Positions 9,600 through 22,420 are shown, counted from the stretch's first letter. The stretch is 64,000 bases of DNA from Ulva prolifera (GCA_023078555.1 CM041201.1:253213-317212), one strand, 5' to 3'. Numbers and translations: made by a program. Notes: a model not told the origin generated them from the letters alone.

Positions 9600-11401
9600 T
9601 ACAGACGCCACACAGGGTAGACTATGCCATCGCATGTCCAAAGAGGACATGGCTATGTTCCGCCAGAGGTGCTCTACGTAGACAGTATACGTAGACAGCA
9701 TACTGTACTTTAAATTGCATGGGAGGCTGTCTGCATCAAGTTGCTGTGTCTCGATCAGTTGGCTGTCAGCTGACGACAGGGTCATGCACTCGAGGCCCGT
9801 CCACTGCACGATATCAGGAAAGCTACGTATGTATTCAGGCGCACGGGGCAGCTGACTGTTGTTGCTGCCGCTTTATACGCACATGAGCAAAGTGGATGCT
9901 CCTTGCCACTTGCTGGTACGTGTTTGAGTGTGCACAGGTTGCTGTGTTCACGGCTGGCAGGCGACCACGTCCCTTATTCGAGCAGCTGCAAGAATACGGC
10001 GTCTTAACAACCCACCAAACCCCCTCGCTTGCAATGTGAGTCTCCCAGCGATCACTGCAGCTGTGCTACATTTTGGTTGTGGTGTTTGCTGCTTGGTCTG
10101 TTCTCAAACTTTCCTTCTAGGCAGATTTGTGGCCTGTGTGTGTCTCGGTGTCAACCAGACCTGCCAAACTTGCAGACCCCGCATACAATGTCCGATTTGT
10201 AAAGTACGGTAAATGAAATCTGGATTGATTGCGCCGTATCCTGTGGATTCGTGGTGGTTCACGGGGGCCTTGCTGCTGGATGTCCTGACATCTTGGGAGT
10301 TTGACCAGGAACACTGTGACAATTCAGGTATATTGATGATGGAATTGACTGATGGCTGGACCTCAAGGCCGCGCAGTCTCTCAGGGATGGCCACTGTCAT
10401 GAATATCACTCCAAGTCCGGAGTCCGAAATGTACGTACGTAAGGTTGCCATGCACATGCAGATACACACATACTGTCGCTTTTGTCCATTGGGCAGGTGC
10501 GTTCCAAGCTTGAGGCGTGCACTTGTTTTTGTGTGTACCCAAACCAGCATTGCTCATGCCAACTTCAAAACACTCATGGTGGCATCAACGGAAAGTGTGA
10601 TGGCACAAGATGGCACAAGCGCGACGTCAGCACCCGGACACACAGACACGAAAGGAGCATGCAATCCCAGAGGCATAAATCAGACACAAAGTCAGATCTT
10701 CACATGTTGATGTGACATCTGCAGACGAAAGCTGCTAGATGCAATCGGCTGAAGTGGCTGTGTCAAGCATGTCCAGAGCTCCACAGCTACCTCAGCGCTG
10801 GCAAGATGTTCTAGTCAGCATTGCTCTTCGGTGTTGATGATTTGAGCCAGAACTGGAACCAGTGCTGATCAGGTGGCGCTCGGAAAGCAGACATCGCAGC
10901 CTGGTGTTTGCTCTGCACCCACGCGCCATAACATGTGCACAGCAAATGCCCCGAACTGCAAACAAAACGATCTGGCGCGCATGCCAGGCGCCCTCCCTGC
11001 TCCCATGGATGCCTGATCAATGAAGGCAGTGACGCAGCATCAACCGGTTACATTTACCAGTTGTTCACCAGTCCTTTGACCGATTTGAATTGCCAGGCGG
11101 CTACTTCGCCATCAGCTACCGTTCTACATCTTATCATAGTTCTGTACCATTTGATCTAGCAACCACGTTTCGCTACACCCCTCACGCCACATCTGTGCGC
11201 TGCACGTGCATCGCACGGTCACGAAGGTGCCATAACCCCAAGCCTGTCCGATGCGGCCTTCACGGCAGCAGTACAACATGTCCCGCAAACATGGAGCCCT
11301 CGGTGTCTACGAGTGATCTTCAGCAGGGCACAGCGCTACATGCTGGAGGTGGGGCTGCTTGTGCCGGCATGTGGCTGGCAGCAGGTTTCGTAGGCGCGTG
11401 A
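9600..11401. other. Unassigned interval with weak leucine-rich-like minus-strand frames
   Basis: No gene is recognised. Minus-strand frames at about 9700-9830 (RSFPDIVQWTGLECMTLSSA) and 10,330-10,400 (IPERLRGLEVQPSVNSIINI) look faintly like leucine-rich repeats and could be exons of one minus-strand gene. I could not join them. The interval 10,700-11,400 shows nothing convincing. Confidence 0.3.
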
Positions 11402-12413
11402 TTAAGCAAGGAAAGCGGTCAGTGCGGCCACGGCCGCGGCGGTGGCGGCGGCGAGCGGCAATGCGCTTGCATGCGCTGTGCCGCTCGCCTCTGCCCCTTC
11501 ACCAGCCTCTGTCGGGTCGGCGTCGGTGGCTGTGGTGGCTGTGGGGGTTGTGGCTGTGGGGGCTGTGGCTGTGTCTGTGGGGCACGACAGCGCAGCGTTG
11601 CCGAAGTCAACTGCAAACTCTTCGCACCAGAGGGAGATGTGGTTGAACTCCGGGCTGAGGAGGACCTGGGAGCCGTCCTCTGCCATGCCGAGCCGCACGA
11701 CGATCTCGGAGTCTCCGCCATGGTTGGAGCCTGCACATATCACCTCCAGCGTGTGGCAGGGCCATGATCATGGCGGGCTTTGAGGAGATGCAGACGCAGT
11801 TGCCCAAGTCGGAGCAAGCTTGACATTACGTGTACATATTGAAAAGTGAACTGTCTGAGGGCAGTGTCCGATGTACATAATTCCGCGATGATGATGCAAA
11901 CGTGCATGCAGCCGTGGGATGTACAGCGTGACCTCAGGTGTCGATGATGACCTGTGAAAGACGTGCTAATGCGCAGTGGGTGCGCCCAGGAGCACGATGC
12001 GCACCAGTTACATAGTTGCCTGGGCTGCCAAGCTCACCGATCTTGATGGCGTTGGCTGGGTAAGGGAAGAGGTTCTCTGTGCCGTCCTGCATCGCTGCCC
12101 ACCACTCCACGGCGGGGCCAATGCCGTCAAACTGCCAGCCAGAGATCTCAAACGTACAGTCATCAACCACGGTGATCTCTCCCTCGACTTCGTGCGCGGC
12201 TCCGTTGACGAAGGTGCCGGTGCAACCAGCCATGACCGTCGAACATGATGAAGCCCCGCCAGTGAACTCGGACTGTGGCACAGTGAAAGTCTCCGGCATC
12301 TCGCCGATGGTTGACTCGCCTTGCAGCTCCATGCCTTGTGTTGCTTCTGCGTTACATCGCGCGCAGACCACGAGAGCTGCGGCGATGATGTGGTCTAGGC
12401 GGAGGGCAGCCAT
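11402..12413 (-). CDS. Secreted DM13-domain protein with probable GPI anchor (2 exons)
   Basis: Exons are 12413-12005 and 11730-11402, joined through a GTGCGC donor and a GTGCAG acceptor in the codon of a Gly, giving 245 residues. The start MAALRLDHIIAAALVVCARC is a signal peptide. The DM13 domain reads GESTIGEMPETFTVP, ITVVDDCTFEISGWQFDG, GPAVEWWAAM, FPYPANAIKIGELG, SEIVVRLG and LLSPEFNHISLWCEEF, then VDFGNAAL. A Thr/Ala/Pro-rich linker (TATAPTATTPTATT) and a hydrophobic tail (ALPLAAATAAAVAALTAFLA) suggest a GPI anchor. It is a tandem paralogue of the gene at 5.5-7.5 kb with a much shorter stalk. It has no intron at the Trp-Trp position where the paralogue is interrupted. A cell-surface or wall redox role is inference from the domain family only. 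Confidence 0.75.
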
Positions 12414-15166
12414 CGCGTTGAAGTGAGTTCTGCATGCACGGAGACAACCGCTCAGCCTCAAGCGAGAAAAGCCATTCAAGAGACTCCAATAGCTACGAGC
12501 TCGCTTTCAGTGGGAACGGGAAGTCGCTGATCCATCCTGCCGGGAGGCAAGCGCAACATCCCGCGTCTCAATTCAGACTTCTCGTGCACAGCATTGCGAG
12601 GGGCAAACCACACGGCTCCGCATCGGCGATGGATGACAATGAATGCACAAGCAATGCTACATCGTTTCAATGCTACATCGTTCCGAAGCAAGGCAGCAAT
12701 GTTGCTGCACAAGGCCATGCTTACCCATAAGCAAGCAGGGAACTGCTGTAAGAGCTTCAAGACGCCCGCATGTCCCTTCTCGAAAATGCGAAGCACATCG
12801 TGTGTTCCGCACAGCAGGCACATCTCTCATGGATGGTTGCATCGCAAGATGACAAGTAAACAGCAGTGAACTTGGCACGTTCCATGTGCATACAAAGTAT
12901 ACCTAGGAATCTTCGTGCATGGTAAATATGCACACGTCTTGCGCGAGACGAACCGGAATGAAAAGGCCTGTGTTACAAGCACAGAGTCGGGGACGCAGGT
13001 ATCTCAAGAACACCGCCGGTACCACGCACACGACCAGGGCTGTGCGTGCATTCGCATGCGGGGAAGAGGCGTTGCGCGCCAAAGATGTACAGCTGCGCAC
13101 CTGAAGAGGATTATGACGAAAGCTCGGGGAAATCTAGCCTCTGCGTGCAAGTTTTAGGACTGGAAGGTAGCGCTCAATCGAAGGAAAGGGGCTCTAGCGG
13201 ACAATGTGCTTGCGCGACGTTCGGGAGATGTACTGGTCTGAGTGTTGCGAGTTATCGATGGCTTCTCTGCAATCGACATGCTATAAATATATGTATGCGT
13301 GTATATATTCGCTCTGAGCTCTAGCACATGGACTTGGCAATGCTTACCCAAAGTCGCGCCGATACTTCGCCCAACACCATTACGATAGCGATCTGCACAT
13401 GGTTCATGCATGACAAGGATGGGCAGATACTACGCATGCATGACATAAGGGTTGGGCAGATGCTGCGCATGCATCGACACAGCCCGGCTGGTCTCGTCAC
13501 ATGTATCGCGACAGCCCGGCGCATTGTACCAGCGCGAAGACATCGCCTTCTCAAGCGTGTGTACACGACCGTCAGGCTGCGACTGACCATGGTCGCCGTT
13601 CCTGGAGAACGGCTGAATAGACGGCAAAAGCGCAGCAGCATGTGCATACGCGTCAAAAACCTCTTTCCTATATGAGCTTCTCCGGTCAAAAGGGGTGCAG
13701 CACATGTGAGTCGCACGCACTGCAGCAGCCTGACATACGTAGTATGTATTACGTACCTCGCACACGTACAGCGGTACGTTCTCAGCAGCCCGGACTCAGC
13801 CTGTGCACAACTGCGAGCTCCCATCGATGGAGGAGTACACACTTGGATCTATTGCAAGCCCAGCAAGACAGGAATCGAACGGAAAGAGCGCCTTGTCCGC
13901 GATACACGAACCACCTTCAGATAAAGCAAATGGAGACGATACGGATCGCTTCGGGGCGCAGGCAGGTAAGGGCAGCAGCGAGATCACAGCGCATGCAAAC
14001 ATGTCAGCAATGCCAGGTGTGCGTCTCTGAAGTATCTGTCAGCCTGCTGAGCGTGATTGATAGCATACACACAAAGTGAGTCGCGTCAGCAGGTTCCTGT
14101 ACAGACACGTGGAGGAAGTCACCATGATCAGGTGGAATCAGAAGCGTGCACCATGGAACGCTGTAGCCCTGCCTTGAGGGCAGCCACGGAGCACTGGGGT
14201 GATGGCTTCCCTGGCCCAGTCATGCCAGAACGCTTCCCCATCACAAAGCAGCATGAGGACAACAGCTTAGTTCAGACTCTGGCATGCTCAGTCATTGGGA
14301 TCCGAATACCAATCTTGTTGGAAATTGGCAGCCAAAGTAGTCGCAGGGATGCTGCAACCTCAGGCTACGGTACATCACATGCTGAGGTGTGAGGCAACAG
14401 GGACACACGATGTACCACAGGCTCACACCATGAGCCAAGCTGGATGTAAGTAAGACTAGAGACAAAGCGATCCAGGTGTCGCAGAACCAATTGGCACCAA
14501 TGGTTAATCCCTGGCTGAGCACCATGGTCATCTCAGAGGCCATGTTCCTGCAGGACGGTAGGAAGCAGGCTGCCAATATACTGACCCATGCAGTTCAGGA
14601 GACATACGAACGGCTGATGCTGTACTTTGTAATGCCTCGGAGGGAACTGCAACAATTGTGTACTTATCTCTTGGGATGGCGGCCTTGGCAAGGATCGCCG
14701 GATTGCCTGGGCCATGCTTGTTCTGGGCACTGGTTCAGTCTGACTCTGACGTGACAGTGAGTTGTATTGAGTGCAGCATGAGTCGTGCTAACTGTGGTTG
14801 CGCAGGCAGACATTTATAGCCTGGGCGGTTGCGACACCATTTGTGTGGGGGTCCTTCAAGCATGTCAGTCTTCCTGAACCTGGCACGGATCATGCCAGCA
14901 TTGGTGCATTGCCCAGCTGTTTCACATGCTCATGTGCATCTGGTTGCAGGGGTTTATATGCATCCCCTTGCCCAGGTTGCGATTAGCATGTCTGTAGTAG
15001 CCATGTTATTCAGTACCAAGAAGCGATATGAAGGGGTTTTTTTGGCCGGTTGGCATTGCTGTGAAGCCCCGCGTCTCACATACTGGACAGGGCTGACCTA
15101 ATTCACGTAATACGAGCTGAGACTGGGGCTAGATGTGGTGGCTCACTTTGCGAGCTGTCTACATGA
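12414..15166. other. Unassigned interval
   Basis: No gene could be supported. There are many short frames on both strands. The most protein-like are on the plus strand at about 14.06-14.75 kb and 14.83-15.10 kb, the latter with hydrophobic stretches (MSVFLNLARIMPALVHC, VAISMSVVAMLFS). These might be exons of a membrane protein. Short local duplications occur near 12,650 (ATCGTTTCAATGCTACATCG) and 13,420-13,520. Confidence 0.3.
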
Positions 15167-15586
15167 TTGCTCTTGCTATTGTACTGTACCGTAACGTTGC
15201 TGTCTACAGCGTTGTGCAACATCGTGCCTCGAAGCCGAGCACAGGCTAGCCGGCGCATTCTAGCGGTGCAAGAAGCTCCAGCCGCTTGTGTTGTTCAACA
15301 TTGCAGAGAAAATTCATGTTCAAACATGGCAGCACTGATGGATAAAATGGCATGTGAACACTGCACAGGTGGCAGCAAGGTGGAGCAGACCTTTGCAAGC
15401 TGCAAGGAATCTGCGGACCAATGTCATTGCATCCGCAATGCTGCTTGCGGCACGACACCAGGAACAGCTCTACGCTTGGCGTCTGAACTCACGCTGCCTG
15501 GATGCGGGTATCCCATCGCCAGTCAAGCTGCGGCACGTTCAGTGGCCCATTGCCGAACATATTCAACACTTGGTGGAAGATGCTGA
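15167..15586 (+). CDS. Possible cysteine-rich secreted protein (exon or whole gene)
   Basis: The frame begins MLLLLYCTVTLLSTALCNIV, a good signal peptide. It continues with a Cys-rich segment (CVVQHCRENSCSNM, KMACEHCTGG, SCKESADQCHCIRNAACG), about 13 cysteines in 139 codons. The pattern suggests a small disulfide-bonded secreted protein, but no known spacing is recognised. The 3' part of the frame (after GCGYP) may be intron. Downstream plus-strand frames to about 16.15 kb contain further Cys-containing and hydrophobic segments that could be later exons. Confidence 0.35.
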   Translation: MLLLLYCTVTLLSTALCNIVPRSRAQASRRILAVQEAPAACVVQHCRENSCSNMAALMDKMACEHCTGGSKVEQTFASCKESADQCHCIRNAACGTTPGTALRLASELTLPGCGYPIASQAAARSVAHCRTYSTLGGRC

Positions 15587-17429
15587 AGGATGGTAGCTGT
15601 GGCCGGACTGCTTCGCCGGAGTGATCGCCAAAGACAGCCTTACACCTGCGTGCAGAACTGCACGACTTGCGCAGCTGCGTACACGGTCCCCAAGGCATCC
15701 TATGGTTTCGAATGTTCCAAAATTGTCCCTGAACGCACACAAGGCAGGCGAATCTAGTCGGGCCAGCAGGAAGCTTGGCAGGCAAGGCTGGCAAGAGCTA
15801 CGCATCGAGCTCGATTGCGGCGCTTGTGGTCCGGGAAAGCAGAGCAACAGCGCACGTCCGATCTGGCTCGTGCATGTGAGTTTCCAAGGAGTGATGACAG
15901 AGTCAGGATGGCTTTGTCTGCGTGTTTGTCCCTGCAGACAAGGTGCTGATTTTGCCGCAGATGCACAGATTGCAGCATTTCGGCGACGCCCCCGAAAGCT
16001 CGGTTTGGACAACAGCGGCGATGCTGCAGGCGTACATCCCACCGGCTTAGCTCACACATTATTACAGCTACTGCTGCTCGTCGCTCGTATTTGTGACTGC
16101 ACTGCTTGTTCTGCCGTCCCCTGGAGTGATACACCGTGCTGGACGTAGGTCGCCATGGCACCAGCCAAGATGCAAACAGCGCAAGCCCAGGGCTCAAGAC
16201 GGTCGCCGGTGTGCCTCTTCTCACGTCCAGTGTCGATTGTTTGCAATGCGCTTTCGCGTGATGAGGTTGCTGGGCAACCTCGTCCTCTTCGTCGAACGAA
16301 TTCGCGGATTATATCGCAAACGCGATGCTGCAACAGTAAACATCAGTGTAAATTCCAGCCATTTATGCACCAGTTCAACGCAGAGTGATTGCCTGCATGC
16401 ACGGTGCTCTTCCATGGTCAGGGTGACACTGCATTCCGTGAATCTTGTGCAGGCTCTAAGAAGGCATATTCAACGAAGAGTGCGCTGCACGCAACTTCAC
16501 CAGACTTGTCTCACCTTTGTTCTCGTATCTTGCCGCTGTCATGTTCATCCAACATCCAGCCATGCGTCGTCACAAGCAGGTTGCTGAGCTAGGTCCTTGC
16601 CGTTGTTCAGGCAATCGCAGCGGAGCAGGTCGTCTCGGCTGCACCTGCATCGTTACTACGAGATGAGGACAAGGAATCAGCGTGCGTGCCTGCCTTCTTG
16701 CCTGCGCAGCATTCGTCCACCGTCTTGTCCCGCACCATTCACAGCCTCACGGGTGATATCGCGAAAGGCCAATAATTAAAGCCGAGACTCACCCTCAAAG
16801 CGTCAAAATTGCTCATGGAATATCTGACGATCACCACTTTCCGTGTGCGTTGTCTGTAGCAGTCCAACCTCATTGGGAAGACTGATGACACACCCATCCA
16901 ACTCAACATTTGTCTGATTTCACGGAGCAACCTGCATGTCCCTGCACGATTGCGTCGCTGGCATTCGTACATCCTGCTTCTCAGGGACTTCATCTCGAAT
17001 GGCTACTGCCCTGCCCGTACATCAATTTTGCCTGATTGGACCTGGCGCCGGCTCAAGGATGTCCACTCCAGGTTCTTGCCTTCTATATCATGCATGGCTT
17101 GACTGCAACACAAGCTTCTGCTGCTGCAATGTCAGACCACAGATGCCTTGAGCGCTACTCATGCACCCTCTTGCATGACACTCAATCGCCTTGACGCTGT
17201 CACCATCGATCCGCCACACTGTGGCGACACGCCTCGCAAATGACCTCCACACCCCCGCCCCCGTCACCTAGGCAGACCCCAGCCTGCTTGCGTTTAACCT
17301 CGTGTGTGTTATGAAGTCATCTTTGTCGCCCTGTCCTGCATCCGGGTGCCCATCGCCTTTGCACCGGGGCGGTCGCATCACACGCACCACACCCTCGCGC
17401 CCGAGCGACGCAGCGGCGGCGCCGTGCAG
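15587..17429. other. Unassigned interval upstream of the CPX1 exons
   Basis: Nothing definite is seen. A plus-strand frame at 15.62-16.15 kb contains ELRIELDCGACGPGKQ and a hydrophobic tail (TLLQLLLLVARICDC), and may belong with the Cys-rich frame upstream. The transit-peptide exon of the coproporphyrinogen oxidase gene should lie in this interval or earlier, but I could not identify it. Confidence 0.3.
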
Positions 17430-19115
17430 GGTGAAGGTCCGCTTCGAGAACATCATCCGCACGGCGCAGGACAGCATCTGCGCGGCGGTGTCCGAGATGG
17501 ACGGCACCCCGTTCCACGAGGACGCGTGGACGCGGGAGGACGGCGGCGGCGGCATCTCGCGCGTGCTGCAGGACGGCAACGTCTGGGAGAAGGCCGGCGT
17601 GAACGTGAGCGTCGTGTACGGCAGCATGCCCGCGACGGCGTACCGCGCGGCCACGGAGCGCGACGTCGAGATCCCGGCCGACGCGAGCCGCGTGCCGTTC
17701 TTCGCGGCGGGCATCTCGTCCGTGATGCACCCGCGCAACCCCCACGCGCCGACGATGCACTTCAACTACCGGTGCGCGTGCTGCGCGCTGTGGCTGCTTG
17801 CATGGCGGGCCCCGCTGGGCGGTGGCTGCTTGTTGTGGGCGCGGCGTTGCGCGGCGCGCGCCGGCCAGCATCGGCAAATGCGCGGTTACGCAGATGGAGC
17901 GCAGAATCTGCGAGCGCGCGATCGACCCAGGGGGTGCGTGTGCCAAAGCAGCGACCCCCGAAGTGCATGCTCCGTCGCCGAGCATCCCCGAGCGCGCCGC
18001 ATGGTCTGCGGCCGTTTCATCGGCATGTAGCGTTGTGTAGACCACACACTGGCGCCCTGTGTGGGCAGGCCTGCGACATCGCTCGGTGCCGAGCGCGGTC
18101 TGGCGCACACGCCCGGCTCACCCCTCACGCCGCGCGGGTGCAGGTACTTCCAGACCGCAGAGTGGGAGGGCGTGCCGCCGCAGTGGTGGTACGGCGGCGG
18201 CACGGACATCACGCCGGCGTACGTCTACGACGAGGACATGAAGCACTTCCACGGCACGTACAAGCAGGTCTGCGACAACCACGACCCGGAGTTCTACCCC
18301 CGCTTCCGCAAGTGGTGCGCCCCCGCGCTGCCGCACCGCCGCTCGGGATCTCTGTGCCGTGTCAAGCGCCGAGGCGCCTACTTTGAGGCACCATGCGTAT
18401 ACATACGCCACGGAACTCACTGCAGTGAAGAAATCAAGTGCCGCACGTCCGGCAACGCCACCACACCAGCTGAACCATGCCGCCATCACACCGTGACTCG
18501 CTCAGCAGGGTGTTTTGCTCAGCATTGACAGCACACACACACACCACGACCACAGACGCGGCATACGTGTACCTTCTTTACAAAAATGAGCAGTGTCGCG
18601 CACCTGCTTACAACGGCACACGTACGCCACGAGCTGACCACAGACGTGGCGCGCAACAACCCCGCCGCCGTGCCTGAGTTTCGGCCTCAGCAGGGTGGCG
18701 GTGCAGGGCGGACGACTACTTTGTGATCAAGCACCGGGGGGAGCGCCGCGGCCTCGGCGGCATCTTCTTCGACGACCTCGCCGACCGCCCACAGGACAAG
18801 GTCATGGACTTCTCGGAGGAGGCGGTGAAGGCCGTCGTGCCGAGCTACCTGCCGCTCGTGGAGCGGCGCAAGGACGCGGAGTTCACGCAGGCGCAGAAGG
18901 AGTGGCAGCAGATGCGGCGGGGGCGGTACGTCGAGTTCAACCTCGTGTACGACCGCGGCACGACGTTCGGGCTGCGCACGGGCGGCCGCATCGAGAGCAT
19001 CCTCATGAGCCTGCCGCTGTCGGCGCGGTGGGAGTACATGGGGGAGCCGGAGCCGGGGACCGAGGAGGCGCGCATGCTGGAGCTCGCGCGCAACCCGATC
19101 GACTGGACGGCGTGA
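17430..19115 (+). CDS. CPX1: Coproporphyrinogen III oxidase, oxygen-dependent (3 exons visible, transit-peptide exon not found)
   Basis: The enzyme oxidatively decarboxylates two propionates of coproporphyrinogen III to give protoporphyrinogen IX, in plastid haem and chlorophyll synthesis. Exons are 17430-17771, 18144-18314 and 18707-19115, with GTGCGC donors and CAG acceptors. All junctions keep the frame. Exon 1 shows [49 protein letters not shown] and PTMHFNYR. Exon 2 has the [18 protein letters not shown] motif and [16 protein letters not shown]. Exon 3 has [36 protein letters not shown] and [19 protein letters not shown], the family C terminus. About 307 residues of mature protein are covered. 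The junction of exons 2 and 3 reads KWADDYF where I expect KWCDDYF in relatives. The first visible exon starts inside the mature protein, so the plastid transit peptide is encoded upstream. Confidence 0.95.
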
Positions 19116-20893
19116 GCGCCGGCCGGGGCCGGTGGGACTTACGAAAGGGGGGGGGGGGGTATGCGCCAGCCTGATGGACTGGACGGCTTGAGCGTCGGAC
19201 AGGGTCTACGGGACTTACGAGCCGGTTGCATTTGCAAGGGGGGAGTGTTGCTGTGCAGGCCTGGCAGCCAGTAGCCACTCTCAGGGGGCACGAGGCGCGT
19301 GTGCTCAGTGGGGTGCGTCTGTCGCTACGGGCGTCGCCGGGCTGGAGCTGCTCTGGTTGACAGGGGTTGCGGCTGTGTGCGACTGGCAGCGCTCGAGCCG
19401 TGTGGCGCCGCAGATGCTGACAGCATGGCGTTTGTGTGTATGTGTAGACGGCTGCTTGGGCCGTCGGTCCCTGTTTGTGGTGAGAGGCTAGCTTCGCTGC
19501 ACTGCTGACTGTGTGTACAGCCAAACCTGCATCGTTGCCATTGCATGAACGATTCATCTGGTGTTGGCCATACAGACTACCTGGAGTAGTGTGATTGTGC
19601 CACACGTAAGGTAGCCAGAACAGTGCGATTGTGAGCCTGACAGTCGGGTTGCTTCACATTGGACAAGGTGCTCATGAGATGTGAAACTGCACGCCCCCAT
19701 TCCCTCTGGATGACGCCCAACACGTACCCAATTGAGACATGTCGCCTGCATTGTGATGCGGTCAAGCACTCAACCCCCCACGCCATGTCGCCCCTGCCGC
19801 TGTATTTGCGTAGAATGGCACCTCCTGACGCCACATAGTGGCTGCATGCATGCCTCAAGGGATCGCTGGCATCATGCCTGCCAGTGTGCTGATTATTTAA
19901 TAGATCCCGGGCAGCTGAGGTGGCATGATGGGGGCGGTCCATGGAGACATAGGACGGCGATGATTACAGGTGCTGCGGACTCTGCATGTGTGTCGATCGT
20001 GTGCACATGTGGCACATTCCGGATGATATTCGGTGTTGCTGCAAGGTTTTGTGCACCTGATCGGAGAAGACCTGTATAGCTCGAGAACCCCGATGAGAGA
20101 TGCTGCCAGTACGCACACACCACAGATGCGTACCCTCATGACATCGATGGGGCTCTCGAACGACTGAGAACTTGAGCAGATCTATAGTTGATATGAGCGT
20201 GTGTTCAGTGGCACCCATGTCTAGGTCGCTGCCGAGGGCGTGTTGGTAGCCCCCCAATGGCGTTGTTTGTGTGCCAGGTTTTTGCCGTCAGTGTTGTAAG
20301 TTGCACATACCATGTAGCCAGCAATGGGGTGGATCCCCGCCCTGCTTGACTGCAACCCAGCACAACGTGGGATCCTCCAGGTGCGCTAATGAACGAACAA
20401 TTGAGAGTGAGGTGTTAACAAGCCGTCCCCAGACGTGATCCATGGTAGGGTTGCCGGTAATACTCCGCTGTCGGTGTTGCTGAGATCACGGAATGAAGCA
20501 TCCAGCACACATTAGAGGATGATCACTGCCGCTCTTTGGACAAGCAGAAGCAGCATGGCATGCTCAGCCAGGCACTGCACAAACAAATAGCAAGGAACAT
20601 GACTGCTTGCAGCAAGTTCATGTTGCTCTATTCTGCCATGTGCGGACTGCACAATTTTCAGGAGCCTCTCACGCTTATCAGCATCAGGGTCCAAGAACTG
20701 GAGTCACCTGACTTTGATCTTGCATTGTTCGCCAGAATCAGTGTGTGCGAATTTAGCATACGTTTATTCGACAGTAACAGGAAACACTGTACTGCTTATC
20801 ATCTTTGCAGCTGAGCACTGCCATTGTGAAGGCATCAATCGGCATTCAGAGTGCCTGCAGCTTTGGCTGCTCTCCGATCATGCGCGCCAAACG
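19116..20893. other. Unassigned interval
   Basis: Contains the probable 3' region of the oxidase gene with a run of 13 G (19147-19159). A minus-strand frame at 20512-20694 (DPDADKRERLLKIVQSAHGR) looks helical and could be an exon. No gene can be assigned. Confidence 0.35.
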
Positions 20894-22420
20894 CTAGCTA
20901 CTCTTGCTGTGGTCTTCATAGTCACGTGAAGGAGGCTGCCCCTGGTTGACCAGGCTGATCATGGTTTTTGCCTTCTTTACGAGCTGTGTGAACCAGATGC
21001 AGTTGATGAGGAGCATCCCGCTGCAGCCACAAACAAAGAACGCTGTATATGCAATCATGGCTGGCCTGGATGCCTCTGGCAGATCCACCTGCATGCGGGC
21101 TCAGATTGCGTGAATTGACAGCAATCCTCCAACTGCAGGTTGGATTCAACATTGCGTCAGAAACACGTTGCGCTCTTTGACATGAGATTGGATACAAGCT
21201 GCCTTCATGATTGCAGATGTGGTATATCGAGAACATGGTTATGCTGAATTGCACACGCGAATCGTAAAATGATGTACGAGTTTTCCCTCAGCAGTCTGAA
21301 GGACAGGCCCGTTGGATGCAAAGAGCATGGCCCGATTGTTGATGATAATGTCAACGTGTCAGCAGGTATGTAACGACATCATAATACAAAGCGCAGGGCG
21401 GCGATACACACCTCCCACAGACGCAGCTCCAACATTCTCGTAATGACATGAAACACAATGAATGCGGTAGTCGCCAGCCTGATAGCGAAGGTCACCAGCA
21501 GAGCAATAAACACGGAAAACAGGTAAAAGTACTGAACTTGGCTTTTTGAAGCCATCCAGCTGATGTGCAGAAACACAGTCGATAGCTCTGTCAGCTGAAA
21601 GAAGTGGAAAGCTGTTGCAGAGAGGGAGACGGGCAGAACCTGCACAGCATCCCGCAATGCGTCCACTGCATCATAATGTCATTGAATTTTAGTGTCGCAC
21701 TTCTGAAATACTGGCGTGTTATGCACCACCGCAGCGTGAGCAGAACAGCACTGCAAACGGTCAAGCAGGCAACGGAATGGAATGGTATCACGCATGAACT
21801 TTCCAGTGTTTGATCCAAAGATGCATCGCACCAGAGTCGAGCCATAGGCAACGATGAAAATCAGATGGTGCACGAGGACACCAATCAGAAACCCGACATT
21901 CGTGTAGGGTGCAAGAGCGAGCATGGCAAAGAAGTCATACAGGAAGTAGCCAATCCCCAAAGCTGCTATATGGGAGTTGATTGGCAAAAAAGCGAATTTG
22001 CGATTGCCAATCTGAGACATTTCCCCACTGGCAAAGATCCAATACACCCCGAGTGCAAACGCCACAGCAGCGTGGGTCCCTGCCACAACTCTGCACCACA
22101 TCCATCATCAAGATCATGCTTGGCAGCACCCTGCGATAATATGCGGTATCCGTCTTTCGGTTGCCGTACTTGTTGTGCCATTGGTAACGATCTTTCACCT
22201 TCAAGTGCTTGTTGCTCAGGCCCAGTATCTTGCTGACAACTACACTCAGGACATGTAGCGCAGAAAAAACAGCTGTCCACAGTGGGATGATGACTTTTAG
22301 CTGGTCCTTCCATTCGCTGAATTTCGTTGCTTCTTCAGGCGTCAGCCAGAGAGTTGGAAGCGAATATGCTGTATCTTCCACGGATGCTAAAACGGCAAAA
22401 TCATCAAAATCTTCCACCAT
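20894..22420 (-). CDS. TLC (TRAM/LAG1/CLN8) domain membrane protein, TLCD4/TMEM56-like (4 exons)
   Basis: Exons 22420-22170, 22090-21832, 21639-21412 and 21088-20894 join in frame to 310 residues, with donors GTACGG, GTGCGA and GTGTGT and GCAG acceptors. The N terminus is soluble (MVEDFDDFAVLASVED). A first hydrophobic helix is followed by KDRYQWHNK/VVAGTHAAVAF (the W-N...HA signature of TLC). Then come ALGIGYFLYDFFAML, GFLIGVLVHHLIFIVAYGS (conserved HH), LTELSTVFLHISW (the E-L-S-T..L..W motif), two more helices, and a last helix ending MLLINCIWFTQLVKKAK. TLC proteins are polytopic ER or plasma-membrane proteins linked to lipid sensing or synthesis. The ceramide-synthase Lag1p motif is not evident. 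The substrate is unknown. Another short exon between exons 3 and 4 cannot be excluded. Confidence 0.85.

Noticed and set aside
13321..13842. 173-codon minus-strand frame
   Set aside because: Composition follows local GCATGC-rich repeats, there are no motifs, and competing frames on the other strand are equally open.
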